Origin: Candidatus Dojkabacteria bacterium
Lineage (GTDB): Bacteria > Patescibacteriota > Dojkabacteria > J137
Reading direction: 5' to 3'
Length of the DNA: 21,734 nucleotides
Assembly (NCBI GenBank): GCA_020429545.1
Contig: JAGQLF010000008.1
Location: 1 to 21,734, forward strand
Below the pieces are notes generated by a model. That model was not told the origin of the DNA and did no database searches. It saw nothing but the letters and a program-made list of their open reading frames with translations. The translations under genes were made by a program, and so were the position numbers. Positions 6,820 to 13,657 of this stretch are shown piece after piece. Each line of letters opens with the position of its first letter. Position 1 is the first letter of the stretch.

Positions 6820-8085
6820 ATGTTATCTATATTAAAATCCTATAATAAAAAAAGTACAATGCCTGTAATTGGAATATCCGGTGAACATGGTAAAACTACA
6901 ACATCGGAACTTTTGGCGCATATACTAAAACAAAATGGAATTAAAGTTTCTGTGCTCAATTCTATTGGAAAAAATATTGATGAGCGGGACGATAAAATAA
7001 CTTCTGATAATGCATCTAGAAAAGATGTAAATAAATTTATTGCTGACTCAATAAAAGCTTCTTGTGATATTGCAATAATTGAACTGGAGCCTAAAAAAAT
7101 ATCTAATTCTATTTTTAGTTCAGTTTCTTTTGACTCAATTGGTATTACTTCTGTTGGTAATTTAAACGAACCTCAACCATATAAACTATTGTTAGACTTA
7201 GTTCGAGAAGATGGTTTTTTAACTGCTGTTTCAGAAGATGATGAGTTTATTTCTTGGCTAATAAATGAAAGTGAAAAACTAAGCAAAACTATTTACTGTT
7301 ACTGGGTAAATCCGGAAAATCTATCAGAAAAGACATTTGATAATACTGGCATCAGTTTTGATTATTATGTAGAGGGTAAAATAAACTCAAAACTTAAAGG
7401 TATGCATTCATTCGAAAATATTTACCTAGCAGTAAGGTTAGCAAGTAATTACATTCCTATTAGAAATGCCATTGAAAAAATTAAGGATTTTGAACCACTA
7501 CGTGGTAGATTTCATGAAGCATATAAAGATAAATTTAGTGTGATTGTTGATGCCGCAAAGCATCCATTTCAACTTTTTAAGTCGATGGAATTCTTGGGTA
7601 AGGTAAAAGATCCATCCAAAAAGATTATTAGCGTTGCTAGTGTATCCGAAAATTTATTTGATAACGCAAAAAATCTTGGTAATTTAGTAACAAATTATTC
7701 CGATATTGTCATCCTTGGACCTAGCGATTCAAATACCATGCCTACATTTGATCTAAACTCACAGATGCATATTGGCGCTGAGGATAAACAAGGAAGGCTA
7801 ATTGAAAGATTTTTTTCTAGTGAAGAATCACAAATCGCAGATAAATATAAACTAGCAAACAGAATTTTTCATTCTATGCAGCAAGGAGATGTTCCAGTGC
7901 TTGCATTTGATGCTCATGACTATACAGGTAGACTTGATGCAATAAAAATGGCCATTTTATTAGCAGATCCAGGAGATATCGTTTATATAATGGGAAAAGG
8001 AGATGAGAGAACAATTACATTTGATAATACTGATTTTGAATGGTCAGATTACGAGGCATTAAAATTGGCCTTAGATAATTTATAA
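6820..8085 (+). CDS. Mur-ligase-family protein lacking the N-terminal domain
   Basis: Mur ligases use ATP to add amino acids or peptides to peptidoglycan precursors. Visible: ATP loop GISGEHGKTTT (residues 18-28; Mur consensus GxxGTNGKT), central-domain LKGMHSFENIYLAV (192-204, in place of GxFNxxN), RGRFHE (228-233, as MurE GRME/RFE), VDAAKHPFQL (243-252, in place of the MurE DYAHxPDAL) and GDIVYIMGKGDER (385-397, as MurE GKGHE). At 421 residues it is shorter than MurE or MurF (450-500) because only 17 residues precede the ATP loop, so the UDP-binding first domain is absent. The HLDYH-like stretch that follows TSVGNL in MurE is replaced by NEPQPYKLL. It is closest in pattern to MurE, but substrate is undetermined; it might be a non-canonical ligase. 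Stands alone, divergent from gatB and convergent with greA. No Shine-Dalgarno. Confidence 0.85.
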   Translation: MLSILKSYNKKSTMPVIGISGEHGKTTTSELLAHILKQNGIKVSVLNSIGKNIDERDDKITSDNASRKDVNKFIADSIKASCDIAIIELEPKKISNSIFSSVSFDSIGITSVGNLNEPQPYKLLLDLVREDGFLTAVSEDDEFISWLINESEKLSKTIYCYWVNPENLSEKTFDNTGISFDYYVEGKINSKLKGMHSFENIYLAVRLASNYIPIRNAIEKIKDFEPLRGRFHEAYKDKFSVIVDAAKHPFQLFKSMEFLGKVKDPSKKIISVASVSENLFDNAKNLGNLVTNYSDIVILGPSDSNTMPTFDLNSQMHIGAEDKQGRLIERFFSSEESQIADKYKLANRIFHSMQQGDVPVLAFDAHDYTGRLDAIKMAILLADPGDIVYIMGKGDERTITFDNTDFEWSDYEALKLALDNL

Positions 8086-8122
8086 CTCCACCTTTATACC
8101 TAGTTAACTCTTCGTATTACTC

Positions 8123-8156
8123 CTCCCTTTTACTAAGAGGAGGTTGGAAGGGGTTT
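8123..8156. repeat. CTCC-type hairpin repeat between convergent genes
   Basis: CTCCCTTT (8123-8130) and AAGAGGAG (8135-8142) form a stem with one mismatch, followed by GTTGGAAGGGGTTT. It fills the 69-base gap where the Mur-like gene and greA converge and could serve as a two-way transcript end. Its right part overlaps the greA stop region. Same pattern as 12595-12636 and, in its hairpin, 4432-4458. Confidence 0.6.
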
Positions 8157-8661
8157 ATGCTACTTTATCAATTTTATATTCAACTGTTCCTATAGGTAAC
8201 TTTACATGTACAATATCTCCTTTTCTAGCGTTTAATATTGCACTCCCAATTGGAGAATCTTTTGAAACTTTTCCCTCAGATGGATCAGCAGCTTCAGTTT
8301 GTTCTGATCCTGTTAAAGTTACTTCTCTAGATTTTTTTGTTTTCAAATTTGTAATTTGAACCTTACTTCCAATTGTAACTAATGAAGTTGAGCTTGAAGT
8401 TTTCACAATTTGCACATTTTTAATAAGACTTTCAAGATCAGAAATTCTATTCTCATTGATATCTTTCTTTTCCATCGCAACTGTATATGCATGGTTTTCA
8501 CTCAAATCTCCAAGTTCTCTAGCTGCTGAGATTTCTTTTGCAATATTTTCTCGCTCAGTTGTCTTTCTAAATTCAAGCTCCTTAACTAGCTCATCATATG
8601 ATGCTTGGGTCATTTGTATTAACTCTTCGTCTTTTTGTGCCTTTTTTCTTGCCACGTTCAA
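8155..8661 (-). CDS. greA: Transcription elongation factor GreA
   Basis: GreA enters the RNA polymerase secondary channel and stimulates cleavage of backtracked transcripts. Seen: N-terminal coiled-coil domain with MTQASYDELVKELEFRK and the tip motif GDLSEN at residues 51-56 (acidic D52 and E55 as in E. coli D41/E44), then the C-terminal FKBP-like domain with VTIGSKVQI and the conserved SPIGSAILNARKGDIVHVKLP. Length 168 versus about 158. The start is unsettled: the frame has no upstream ATG, and a TTG at 8661 or a GTG at 8655 gives about 16 or 14 residues before MTQ, matching homologs with about 7-10; the ATG of MTQ (8611-8613) would remove that lead-in. I favour TTG or GTG. Followed on the other side by the Mur-like gene in convergent orientation; it lies 61 bases downstream of the DUF4012 gene. 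Confidence 0.95.
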   Translation of the reverse strand: MNVARKKAQKDEELIQMTQASYDELVKELEFRKTTERENIAKEISAARELGDLSENHAYTVAMEKKDINENRISDLESLIKNVQIVKTSSSTSLVTIGSKVQITNLKTKKSREVTLTGSEQTEAADPSEGKVSKDSPIGSAILNARKGDIVHVKLPIGTVEYKIDKVA

Positions 8662-8689
8662 ATTAATAATAAGTATTGAAAATCGTCAA

Positions 8690-8718
8690 ATAATATCATG
8701 TATAAGCTTTATCCGCAA
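8690..8718 (-). promoter_or_regulatory. Candidate greA promoter
   Basis: Minus-strand TTGCGG (8718-8713), 17-base spacer and TATTAT (8695-8690), in the 61-base gap after the DUF4012 gene and 28 bases before the TTG start. The same -35 word occurs at 12842. Confidence 0.4.
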
Positions 8719-8722
8719 TCTA

Positions 8723-11700
8723 TTATTGTCTATTTATTATAATGTTTTTTACCACATCATTATTTAATACAACTTTGGATCCAAGCCCATTAGCTTCTAG
8801 TGTTTGCCCATCTACATTTACTTGTAGACCTCTTTCAAATTCAATAATATGATCAAGCTCTGTTCTTGCACCATTTACATTGCCTATGCCCATAGTAAAA
8901 TTAATTGAATCACTTTCTGTATTTTTGAATGTTTCATCTTCCCATGAAAACCCAAAAGTAGTTTCTCCTAAAGATCTTCCCACAATACATATCTCATCTT
9001 CCGAAATATTAACTTTACTTCTTTCTGAAGGAATTGTACCTTCATCAATTTTAATAGAACTTAACCTTACCGTTTCAGGTAAGCAAATTGAGATTTCTTG
9101 TGAAGACCCAACCGATGGGAAAGTTACTAACAATGAATTTTCTACGCTAAAGTCTCCCTTAACTTTTGTTTCCAATGAGAGCGTAGTATTTATATATGAT
9201 GTACTATTCACTACTTTAGGATCTTCAATTAATATCCCTGGGACCATATACGTGTTTGCTCTATAAACAGAATTATCGTACAGATCATTCTGATTAATAA
9301 AATCAGTAAATCCTTGGTTAATAGCTACAAGATGAAGCATATCTTCACTTGCCATTTTCTCAATAGATAACATTATTTCCCTTGTGTTTGAATTAATTTT
9401 ATTTAAAGTCTCATGAAAAATATTTGCAAAGACTTCTGTAATTACCTCGTGTTTATATGCCACAGATTCATTCCCTGCTTGTGCTCTTGTTATATCTGAT
9501 AAGAAATTTTCTGGATTTAATTGAATGCCTTGAACCATAAGATTTTGTAAGCTTGAACTCATTTGTTGTAAAGCTTCAAGTTGAATCGTACCTAGAGCAT
9601 CTATCCTTACTCCAAAATATTCTTCCCATAAAGATTCTGATAAAGTCTGGTCCAACTCTAATAGGTTAGAAATACTTCCAAAACTTGATACTCTAACATC
9701 ATCTGGTTGCAGATTAATGAATCTTCTCTTGTTTATCTCTCTCAAGTTCTCATCAGACAATATTTCTTTATCAATTTCAATATCGTCAACACTCTTTACT
9801 TCTATATCTACAATTCCACCATTTTGTAAAGTTATTAGTGCATAACCTGCAATTTCCCCTCCTAACGGTGATATTCTAGTATTATCAAGAATCAAAAATA
9901 GATATGTAGTTGGTTTATCTACTCCAACCATTGAAGGAATAACTGTAATTACTTTGGTTTTTTGTTTTACATTTGCATATTCTAGAATATCTTCATTTGT
10001 ACTCATAAACAGATTTCTGATCTGATTTGGTAGCACAGGTAAAGTATTATCTTTTATAGAAGATTGCGCTTTCTCTAGTTTTTGGATACCTTTTTCATAA
10101 AAAACACTTCTATTTTCTATTTCTGCAAGATTATTTACATAATCCTTACCGGGCGATTCAATAGATAAGTAGCCATCACTACTCTTTCTTAATACTGTAT
10201 TATTTTCAAAATCTTTTAGGTATTGGTTAAATGGAGCTAAAGCATAAAATATATTTTGCAACCCTTCAGAAAAGTCTGAATAAAAACTTATGAATGATTT
10301 AATATCATCTAATTCTGAATCGTATGAAACTAGTTTTGCTGCACCTTTATATTTCGGTAAAATATTCTCAATCTGAGAAAATGAATTCGAAATTTCTTGT
10401 GCCTGCACATATCCAACGTCGTATTTTTTTGCTTCGAAAGTTTCGTTTAAACCTGGTAGTTGAGTAGATACCGTAATTGCATGTCTTGAAATATATAAAG
10501 TTGGAGAAATTACAGCTACGTAAACAATCAAAAATACTACTGAAACAATAATAAACATTCCAAACTCAACTGGTGACATTTTGCCAATGAAGCTAAAGGT
10601 TCTTGCCATGAATATAAAAAGGCTCCAAAAGGCATTTATAATTTTTTCTGGAAAAGATTTTTTTCTTTGTTTTCTTTGTAGTTGTATTGTTTTATAAGCT
10701 TGTTTAATCCTCTCTTTTTTTAATGAATCACCTTCTTTTTCAACTAATTCTTTATCACCTTTTGCTAAAGATAAAAAATTCTGGAAATTATTCACTGACT
10801 TGTTATGGTTACTCACTTCAACGCCATTAGCTGTAGCTTTTTCAAGCACAGAAATTTTTGCAGCAGCCAGTGATTGTGTGACTGCTCTATCAAAAGAGAT
10901 TCTTGGCATCCAGCCAATTCTTGTTAAGTTTGGTGCTGGCTTGTGAATCTTTATAGGTGGAGCTGATGTGTCTTCGCTTCTAAATTTTATCTCTCCAGCT
11001 TGATCTTCTAACTCTTGAATTTTATAAGCAATTGACAAATGAGTATAAGTGTTTTCATACGTTAATGAATAAACTTCCCCGTTAGTATCTTTTGAGAACT
11101 GAGCTTTTATTAATCCATAAGCTGCATCTAATGTGTGTATAAACCATTCATTTTCCAAACCATCATTTCTTAAATAAAGGTCATCTCCTTCTGCTGCCGC
11201 AGATATTAGTTCATTAAATGCCGTTTTTTGATTAAAGTTTATCCCATCACCAATGATTTCTCCGAGTCTCACAATTCTGGTATTTAAATTAGCTTTTTCG
11301 TGATATTCCATTACCAAACCTTCTGAATATCTTTGCATTTCCATGTTGGAGTAAGCTTGAGTATAACTTTTTGACATGCTTAATTTATAAGCAGTATCAT
11401 CAGTGGCAAACAGAACTTGATTGGCCTTAATTGAAGTAGTCAAAAGAAATCTTGCATCGAACTTAGATGATAAAGATAGTGCCGCGTCTAAATAGTTTGA
11501 TATGGTTAAAAATTCTTGTGTTGAAATTTCTTCTGTGAAATCTTCACTCTCATGATTGAAGTAGAAGACATAATCCAGCCTTCTAATATCATCTTCTAGA
11601 TGAGGAATAGAAGTATAGTCTAAAAAACTCACTAAATCTGTTGATTTAAAGTTGTCTAGTTTGGATATATTTTTTTCTGTTACTGCATCCACTAAAACAA

Positions 11701-11821
11701 CATATCCTCCCTGTTTTATTAAAGAATCAGCTATTTCTATACCCAACTTGTTTAATCCCCCAATAATAATTGAAGTTGGATGTTTGATGGTATTTTTTAA
11801 TTGAAACTGCTTAGGTATCAT
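8723..11821 (-). CDS. Rossmann/epimerase-like domain fused to DUF4012, membrane-spanning
   Basis: A 1032-residue two-part protein. Residues 15-325 read as an extended-SDR (epimerase-like) Rossmann domain: GGLNKLG at 21-27, a strand ending VVLVD, LLTTS at 126-130, YSNME at 157-161 in place of YxxxK, and NEWFIHTLDAAYGLIKA (224-240) as the usual fIHVdDva segment. A basic stretch (about 367-389) precedes one membrane helix at 417-440. The outer part (about 450-1032) carries the DUF4012 core, with LFLILDNTRISPLGGEIAGY at 641-660 matching the yLllfqNn-E-RptGGF pattern. Topology by the positive-inside rule: Rossmann in the cytosol, DUF4012 outside. DUF4012 has no known function. The catalytic Lys of the SDR triad is Glu161, so the Rossmann part is probably a nucleotide sensor or scaffold (inference). 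Transcribed 20 bases after the PEGA gene. Confidence 0.85.
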   Translation of the reverse strand: MIPKQFQLKNTIKHPTSIIIGGLNKLGIEIADSLIKQGGYVVLVDAVTEKNISKLDNFKSTDLVSFLDYTSIPHLEDDIRRLDYVFYFNHESEDFTEEISTQEFLTISNYLDAALSLSSKFDARFLLTTSIKANQVLFATDDTAYKLSMSKSYTQAYSNMEMQRYSEGLVMEYHEKANLNTRIVRLGEIIGDGINFNQKTAFNELISAAAEGDDLYLRNDGLENEWFIHTLDAAYGLIKAQFSKDTNGEVYSLTYENTYTHLSIAYKIQELEDQAGEIKFRSEDTSAPPIKIHKPAPNLTRIGWMPRISFDRAVTQSLAAAKISVLEKATANGVEVSNHNKSVNNFQNFLSLAKGDKELVEKEGDSLKKERIKQAYKTIQLQRKQRKKSFPEKIINAFWSLFIFMARTFSFIGKMSPVEFGMFIIVSVVFLIVYVAVISPTLYISRHAITVSTQLPGLNETFEAKKYDVGYVQAQEISNSFSQIENILPKYKGAAKLVSYDSELDDIKSFISFYSDFSEGLQNIFYALAPFNQYLKDFENNTVLRKSSDGYLSIESPGKDYVNNLAEIENRSVFYEKGIQKLEKAQSSIKDNTLPVLPNQIRNLFMSTNEDILEYANVKQKTKVITVIPSMVGVDKPTTYLFLILDNTRISPLGGEIAGYALITLQNGGIVDIEVKSVDDIEIDKEILSDENLREINKRRFINLQPDDVRVSSFGSISNLLELDQTLSESLWEEYFGVRIDALGTIQLEALQQMSSSLQNLMVQGIQLNPENFLSDITRAQAGNESVAYKHEVITEVFANIFHETLNKINSNTREIMLSIEKMASEDMLHLVAINQGFTDFINQNDLYDNSVYRANTYMVPGILIEDPKVVNSTSYINTTLSLETKVKGDFSVENSLLVTFPSVGSSQEISICLPETVRLSSIKIDEGTIPSERSKVNISEDEICIVGRSLGETTFGFSWEDETFKNTESDSINFTMGIGNVNGARTELDHIIEFERGLQVNVDGQTLEANGLGSKVVLNNDVVKNIIINRQ

Positions 11822-11841
11822 AATGTTTTGAATTTAATGCA

Positions 11842-12519
11842 TCAGTTTATTTGAACAGGTTGTAACATTAATTTTAAATCGACATTAATAATATAATTTT
11901 GCAACTTATCTCTGTCTGACTGATCTTCTGGCAATATAGTAAATTCAAGTGACTCATACCCCTTTTTTGTTACTCTTATTGTATGTTGCATATCCAACCC
12001 AATCACTTGAGTATATTCATTTGAGTCTACAGAATGGCTCACCCCATCAATCTCAAGATTAAAATCAGTTACATCTGCCTTTAATTTCAAATTGTAGTTT
12101 TCACTTGTTTTCTCAATAGCCGTAATCACAGTACCTTCAGAGAATTCTTCTTCTGGGCCAATACCTAAAGAAATAACTGTATTTAATCCTTCTGTAAAAG
12201 TGACTATATCTCTATATTCCCAATACGCCCCACTAACTTCTGATTTTCTTTTTATAGTCACTGATTTTTCACCAGGACTAATTGCATCTACAATTAAACC
12301 ACTATCTTCAGTTGCTGAGGCAACTCCTTCTTGCGCTACATCATCAATAGTTACTTCTAAATCTCCAAGAAGTGAATAAACTTCAAGTCCAGAAATTTTA
12401 TCTGGCTTTTCTACATTAAATATTTTTGCAAAATCGATTTTCCATTGTAGCCAAGGAGACCAAAGCCCCAAAAGGACCAACACTAATAGAAGTATGACAA
12501 TTCTTATAAACGTTTTCAT
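11842..12519 (-). CDS. Membrane-anchored PEGA-domain surface protein
   Basis: The 225-residue protein starts with one hydrophobic helix (residues 4-22, IRIVILLLVLVLLGLW), then beta-rich modules resembling PEGA domains, which are found in surface and S-layer-associated proteins. Module one is about 43-118 (ISGLEVYSLLGDLEVTIDD, then ISPGEKSVTIKR and FTEGLNTVISLGIG). Module two is about 140-218 (KADVTDFNLEIDG, LDMQHTIRVTKKGYESLEFTI). No lipobox Cys follows the helix. The stop is TGA, showing that TGA is not recoded. It ends 20 bases before the DUF4012 gene on the same strand, so the pair is probably an operon encoding two proteins of the outer cell surface. The match to PEGA is by strand and Gly-Tyr pattern only, so medium certainty. 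No strong promoter or Shine-Dalgarno upstream. Confidence 0.72.
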   Translation of the reverse strand: MKTFIRIVILLLVLVLLGLWSPWLQWKIDFAKIFNVEKPDKISGLEVYSLLGDLEVTIDDVAQEGVASATEDSGLIVDAISPGEKSVTIKRKSEVSGAYWEYRDIVTFTEGLNTVISLGIGPEEEFSEGTVITAIEKTSENYNLKLKADVTDFNLEIDGVSHSVDSNEYTQVIGLDMQHTIRVTKKGYESLEFTILPEDQSDRDKLQNYIINVDLKLMLQPVQIN

Positions 12520-12549
12520 TTAATTTTCTGTCTCTATTCTACATTCTAC

Positions 12550-12589
12550 AATAAGTAAAAGTAAGTTATAAGTTAAAAGTTAAGAGATA
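12550..12589. repeat. Degenerate GTTA/AAGT word repeat
   Basis: Overlapping AAGTAAAAGTAAGTTATAAG and GTTAAAAGTTAAGAG words upstream of the PEGA gene. Similar strings occur just after atpA (20391-20412) and after enolase (14906-14930). Part of the 357-base gap 12520-12876, which contains no convincing intact gene. Confidence 0.45.
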
Positions 12590-12594
12590 ATATT

Positions 12595-12636
12595 CTCCCC
12601 TCGAGGGGAGTACTCTAGCGAAAGAAAGGTGAGGTC
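12595..12636. repeat. CTCC-type palindrome repeat
   Basis: CTCCCCTCGAGGGGAG (12595-12610) is a perfect 16-base palindrome, followed by TACTCTAGCGAAAGAAAGG and TGAGGTC. Core and tail match the pattern at 8123-8156 (hairpin, then a G-rich tail). Noncoding; open frames through it are read-through artefacts. Confidence 0.65.
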
Positions 12637-12648
12637 AGAGGTAAATAA

Positions 12649-12837
12649 ATTCGAAATCCGAATTTCAAAATTCCCTCCTTCGCTAAAAGCTGCGGAGGTC
12701 TGGCCAAACAAATTAGAAATTCTAAAAAAACACATGGTGATATTACATATTTCTATGGAGATGAAGAAATTTCTTTTGAAGGAAAAGTTGTATTCTTTCA
12801 TAGATTTATTGGAGGACTAGTAATTGCTAAAAGCTAG
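12649..12837 (+). pseudogene. Possible 3' remnant of an unidentified gene
   Basis: A frame open from 12649 to TAG 12835-12837 has no ATG. Its last 34 codons (from 12736) have protein-like composition, GDITYFYGDEEISFEGK then VVFFHRFIGGLVIAKS, while the part before 12720 runs through repeat sequence. This could be the tail of a gene replaced by repeats, or chance. I do not recognise a family. Confidence 0.22.
12674..12698. repeat. Hairpin repeat CCTCC...GGAGG
   Basis: CCTCC (12674-12678) pairs with GGAGG (12694-12698); an inner GCT (12682-12684) pairs with AGC (12688-12690) around AAA. Lies between the CTCC-type palindrome and the CofE-like gene. Confidence 0.5.
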
Positions 12838-12862
12838 CAGCTTGCGGCAAGTAGCTCGTGGC
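12826..12862. repeat. AGCT-rich repeat supplying a -35 box
   Basis: AGCTAGCAGC, the small dyad CTTGCGGCAAG (12841-12851) and GTAGCTCGTGGCTAT form a stretch related in words to 2841-2875 on the opposite strand. It contains the TTGCGG of the candidate promoter of the CofE-like gene. Confidence 0.45.
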
Positions 12863-12870
12863 TATATAAT
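12842..12870 (+). promoter_or_regulatory. Candidate leaderless promoter of the CofE-like gene
   Basis: TTGCGG (12842-12847), 17-base spacer, perfect TATAAT (12865-12870), then only 6 bases to the ATG at 12877. Transcription would begin at the start codon, giving a leaderless mRNA. No Shine-Dalgarno exists in between (aactttATG). Confidence 0.5.
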
Positions 12871-12876
12871 AACTTT

Positions 12877-13599
12877 ATGAACGCAAATCCAGGACGAGAG
12901 TTATATTCTGAATTCAATGGCAAAAAGTTTGCTAGAGTTCCTGTTGAAACAAAATTCGTAGAAATTGAAGACTCTTTAGTTGACGTACTTGATGAATTTG
13001 CAAGACCTAAAATTGAAAATGGTGACATAATGGCAGTTTCTTGTAAAATTGTGAGTATTACAACCCCAGGTTTAACAGTTCATAAGGACTCTGTAAAAAT
13101 TTCAATGCTTGCACGGCTAATTGTAAAGTTTGTAAAGAAATGGCCAAATGATATTGGTTATTCAAGTCCAAGAAAAATGCAAGTTGCTATAAACAGAGCT
13201 GGATATGGAAGAATTATAGTAGCAATAATTGGAGGTTTAATAATGAAACTGGCGGGAAAACCTGGATATTTTTATAAAATAGCTGGAAATCAAATTAATG
13301 CTATTGATGGATTTACGGTTGGGTATACTTCAAGACCTATGTTTGAAAATTACGCATTTTTACCCCCAAGACCATACGAGGCTAAAAATATTTGCAACGA
13401 GTTAGAGGCAAGATATGGCGTTCCTGTAGCAATAATGGATGGCAATAATATAGAGAACAATGTAATGGGTATGAGCGATAAACTAGAAAAATTGTATTCT
13501 GAAGATGATTGGAAACAGATTATGGCTGGCAACCCACAAGGACAGGAAGATGATGGAAGAAACACTCCAGTTATTCTTGTTAGACCTGCCTCCACTTAA
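12877..13599 (+). CDS. CofE-like F420-0:gamma-glutamyl ligase family protein
   Basis: CofE adds gamma-linked glutamates to coenzyme F420-0 using GTP. This 240-residue protein has the CofE length and its opening pattern: ARPKIENGDIMAVSCKIVSIT (residues 42-62, versus CofE GDVLVVTSKIVSK), a central NRAGYGRIIVAIIGGLIMKLAGKPGYFYKIAG (106-137) and IDGFTVGYTSRP (143-154). The CofE metal/nucleotide residues cannot be confirmed by eye, and the middle region is more hydrophobic than in archaeal CofE. No other F420 genes (fbiA/cofD, cofGH) are visible, so F420 as substrate is doubtful; it may glutamylate another acceptor. It is followed by enolase 58 bases downstream, which has its own -10 box. The start at 12877 is the first ATG and fits the promoter. 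Ends in TAA. Confidence 0.75.
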   Translation: MNANPGRELYSEFNGKKFARVPVETKFVEIEDSLVDVLDEFARPKIENGDIMAVSCKIVSITTPGLTVHKDSVKISMLARLIVKFVKKWPNDIGYSSPRKMQVAINRAGYGRIIVAIIGGLIMKLAGKPGYFYKIAGNQINAIDGFTVGYTSRPMFENYAFLPPRPYEAKNICNELEARYGVPVAIMDGNNIENNVMGMSDKLEKLYSEDDWKQIMAGNPQGQEDDGRNTPVILVRPAST

Positions 13600-13607
13600 A
13601 GCGACAG

Positions 13608-13637
13608 CAGACAAGCAAGTTAGTGATACAATATAAT
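13608..13637 (+). promoter_or_regulatory. Candidate enolase promoter
   Basis: CAGACA (13608-13613, 4 of 6), 18-base spacer, perfect TATAAT (13632-13637), 20 bases before the enolase ATG. The leader would be about 13 bases with no Shine-Dalgarno. Confidence 0.45.
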
Positions 13638-13657
13638 AATTTGATTAATAAGCTCTA

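Noticed and set aside
8880..9266. Plus-strand 128-codon frame opposite the DUF4012 gene
   Set aside because: Antisense shadow of a long coding frame.
11842..12519. TGA recoded to Gly as in Absconditabacteria/Gracilibacteria
   Set aside because: TGA at 11842-11844 acts as a stop, and no reading frame here needs an in-frame TGA.
12580..12801. Minus-strand 73-codon frame
   Set aside because: Runs through the CTCC palindrome and the CCTCC hairpin repeat; its sequence is repeat translation.
12629..12820. Plus-strand 63-codon frame
   Set aside because: Also begins in repeat sequence; the alternative frame at 12649-12837 has better composition at its end.
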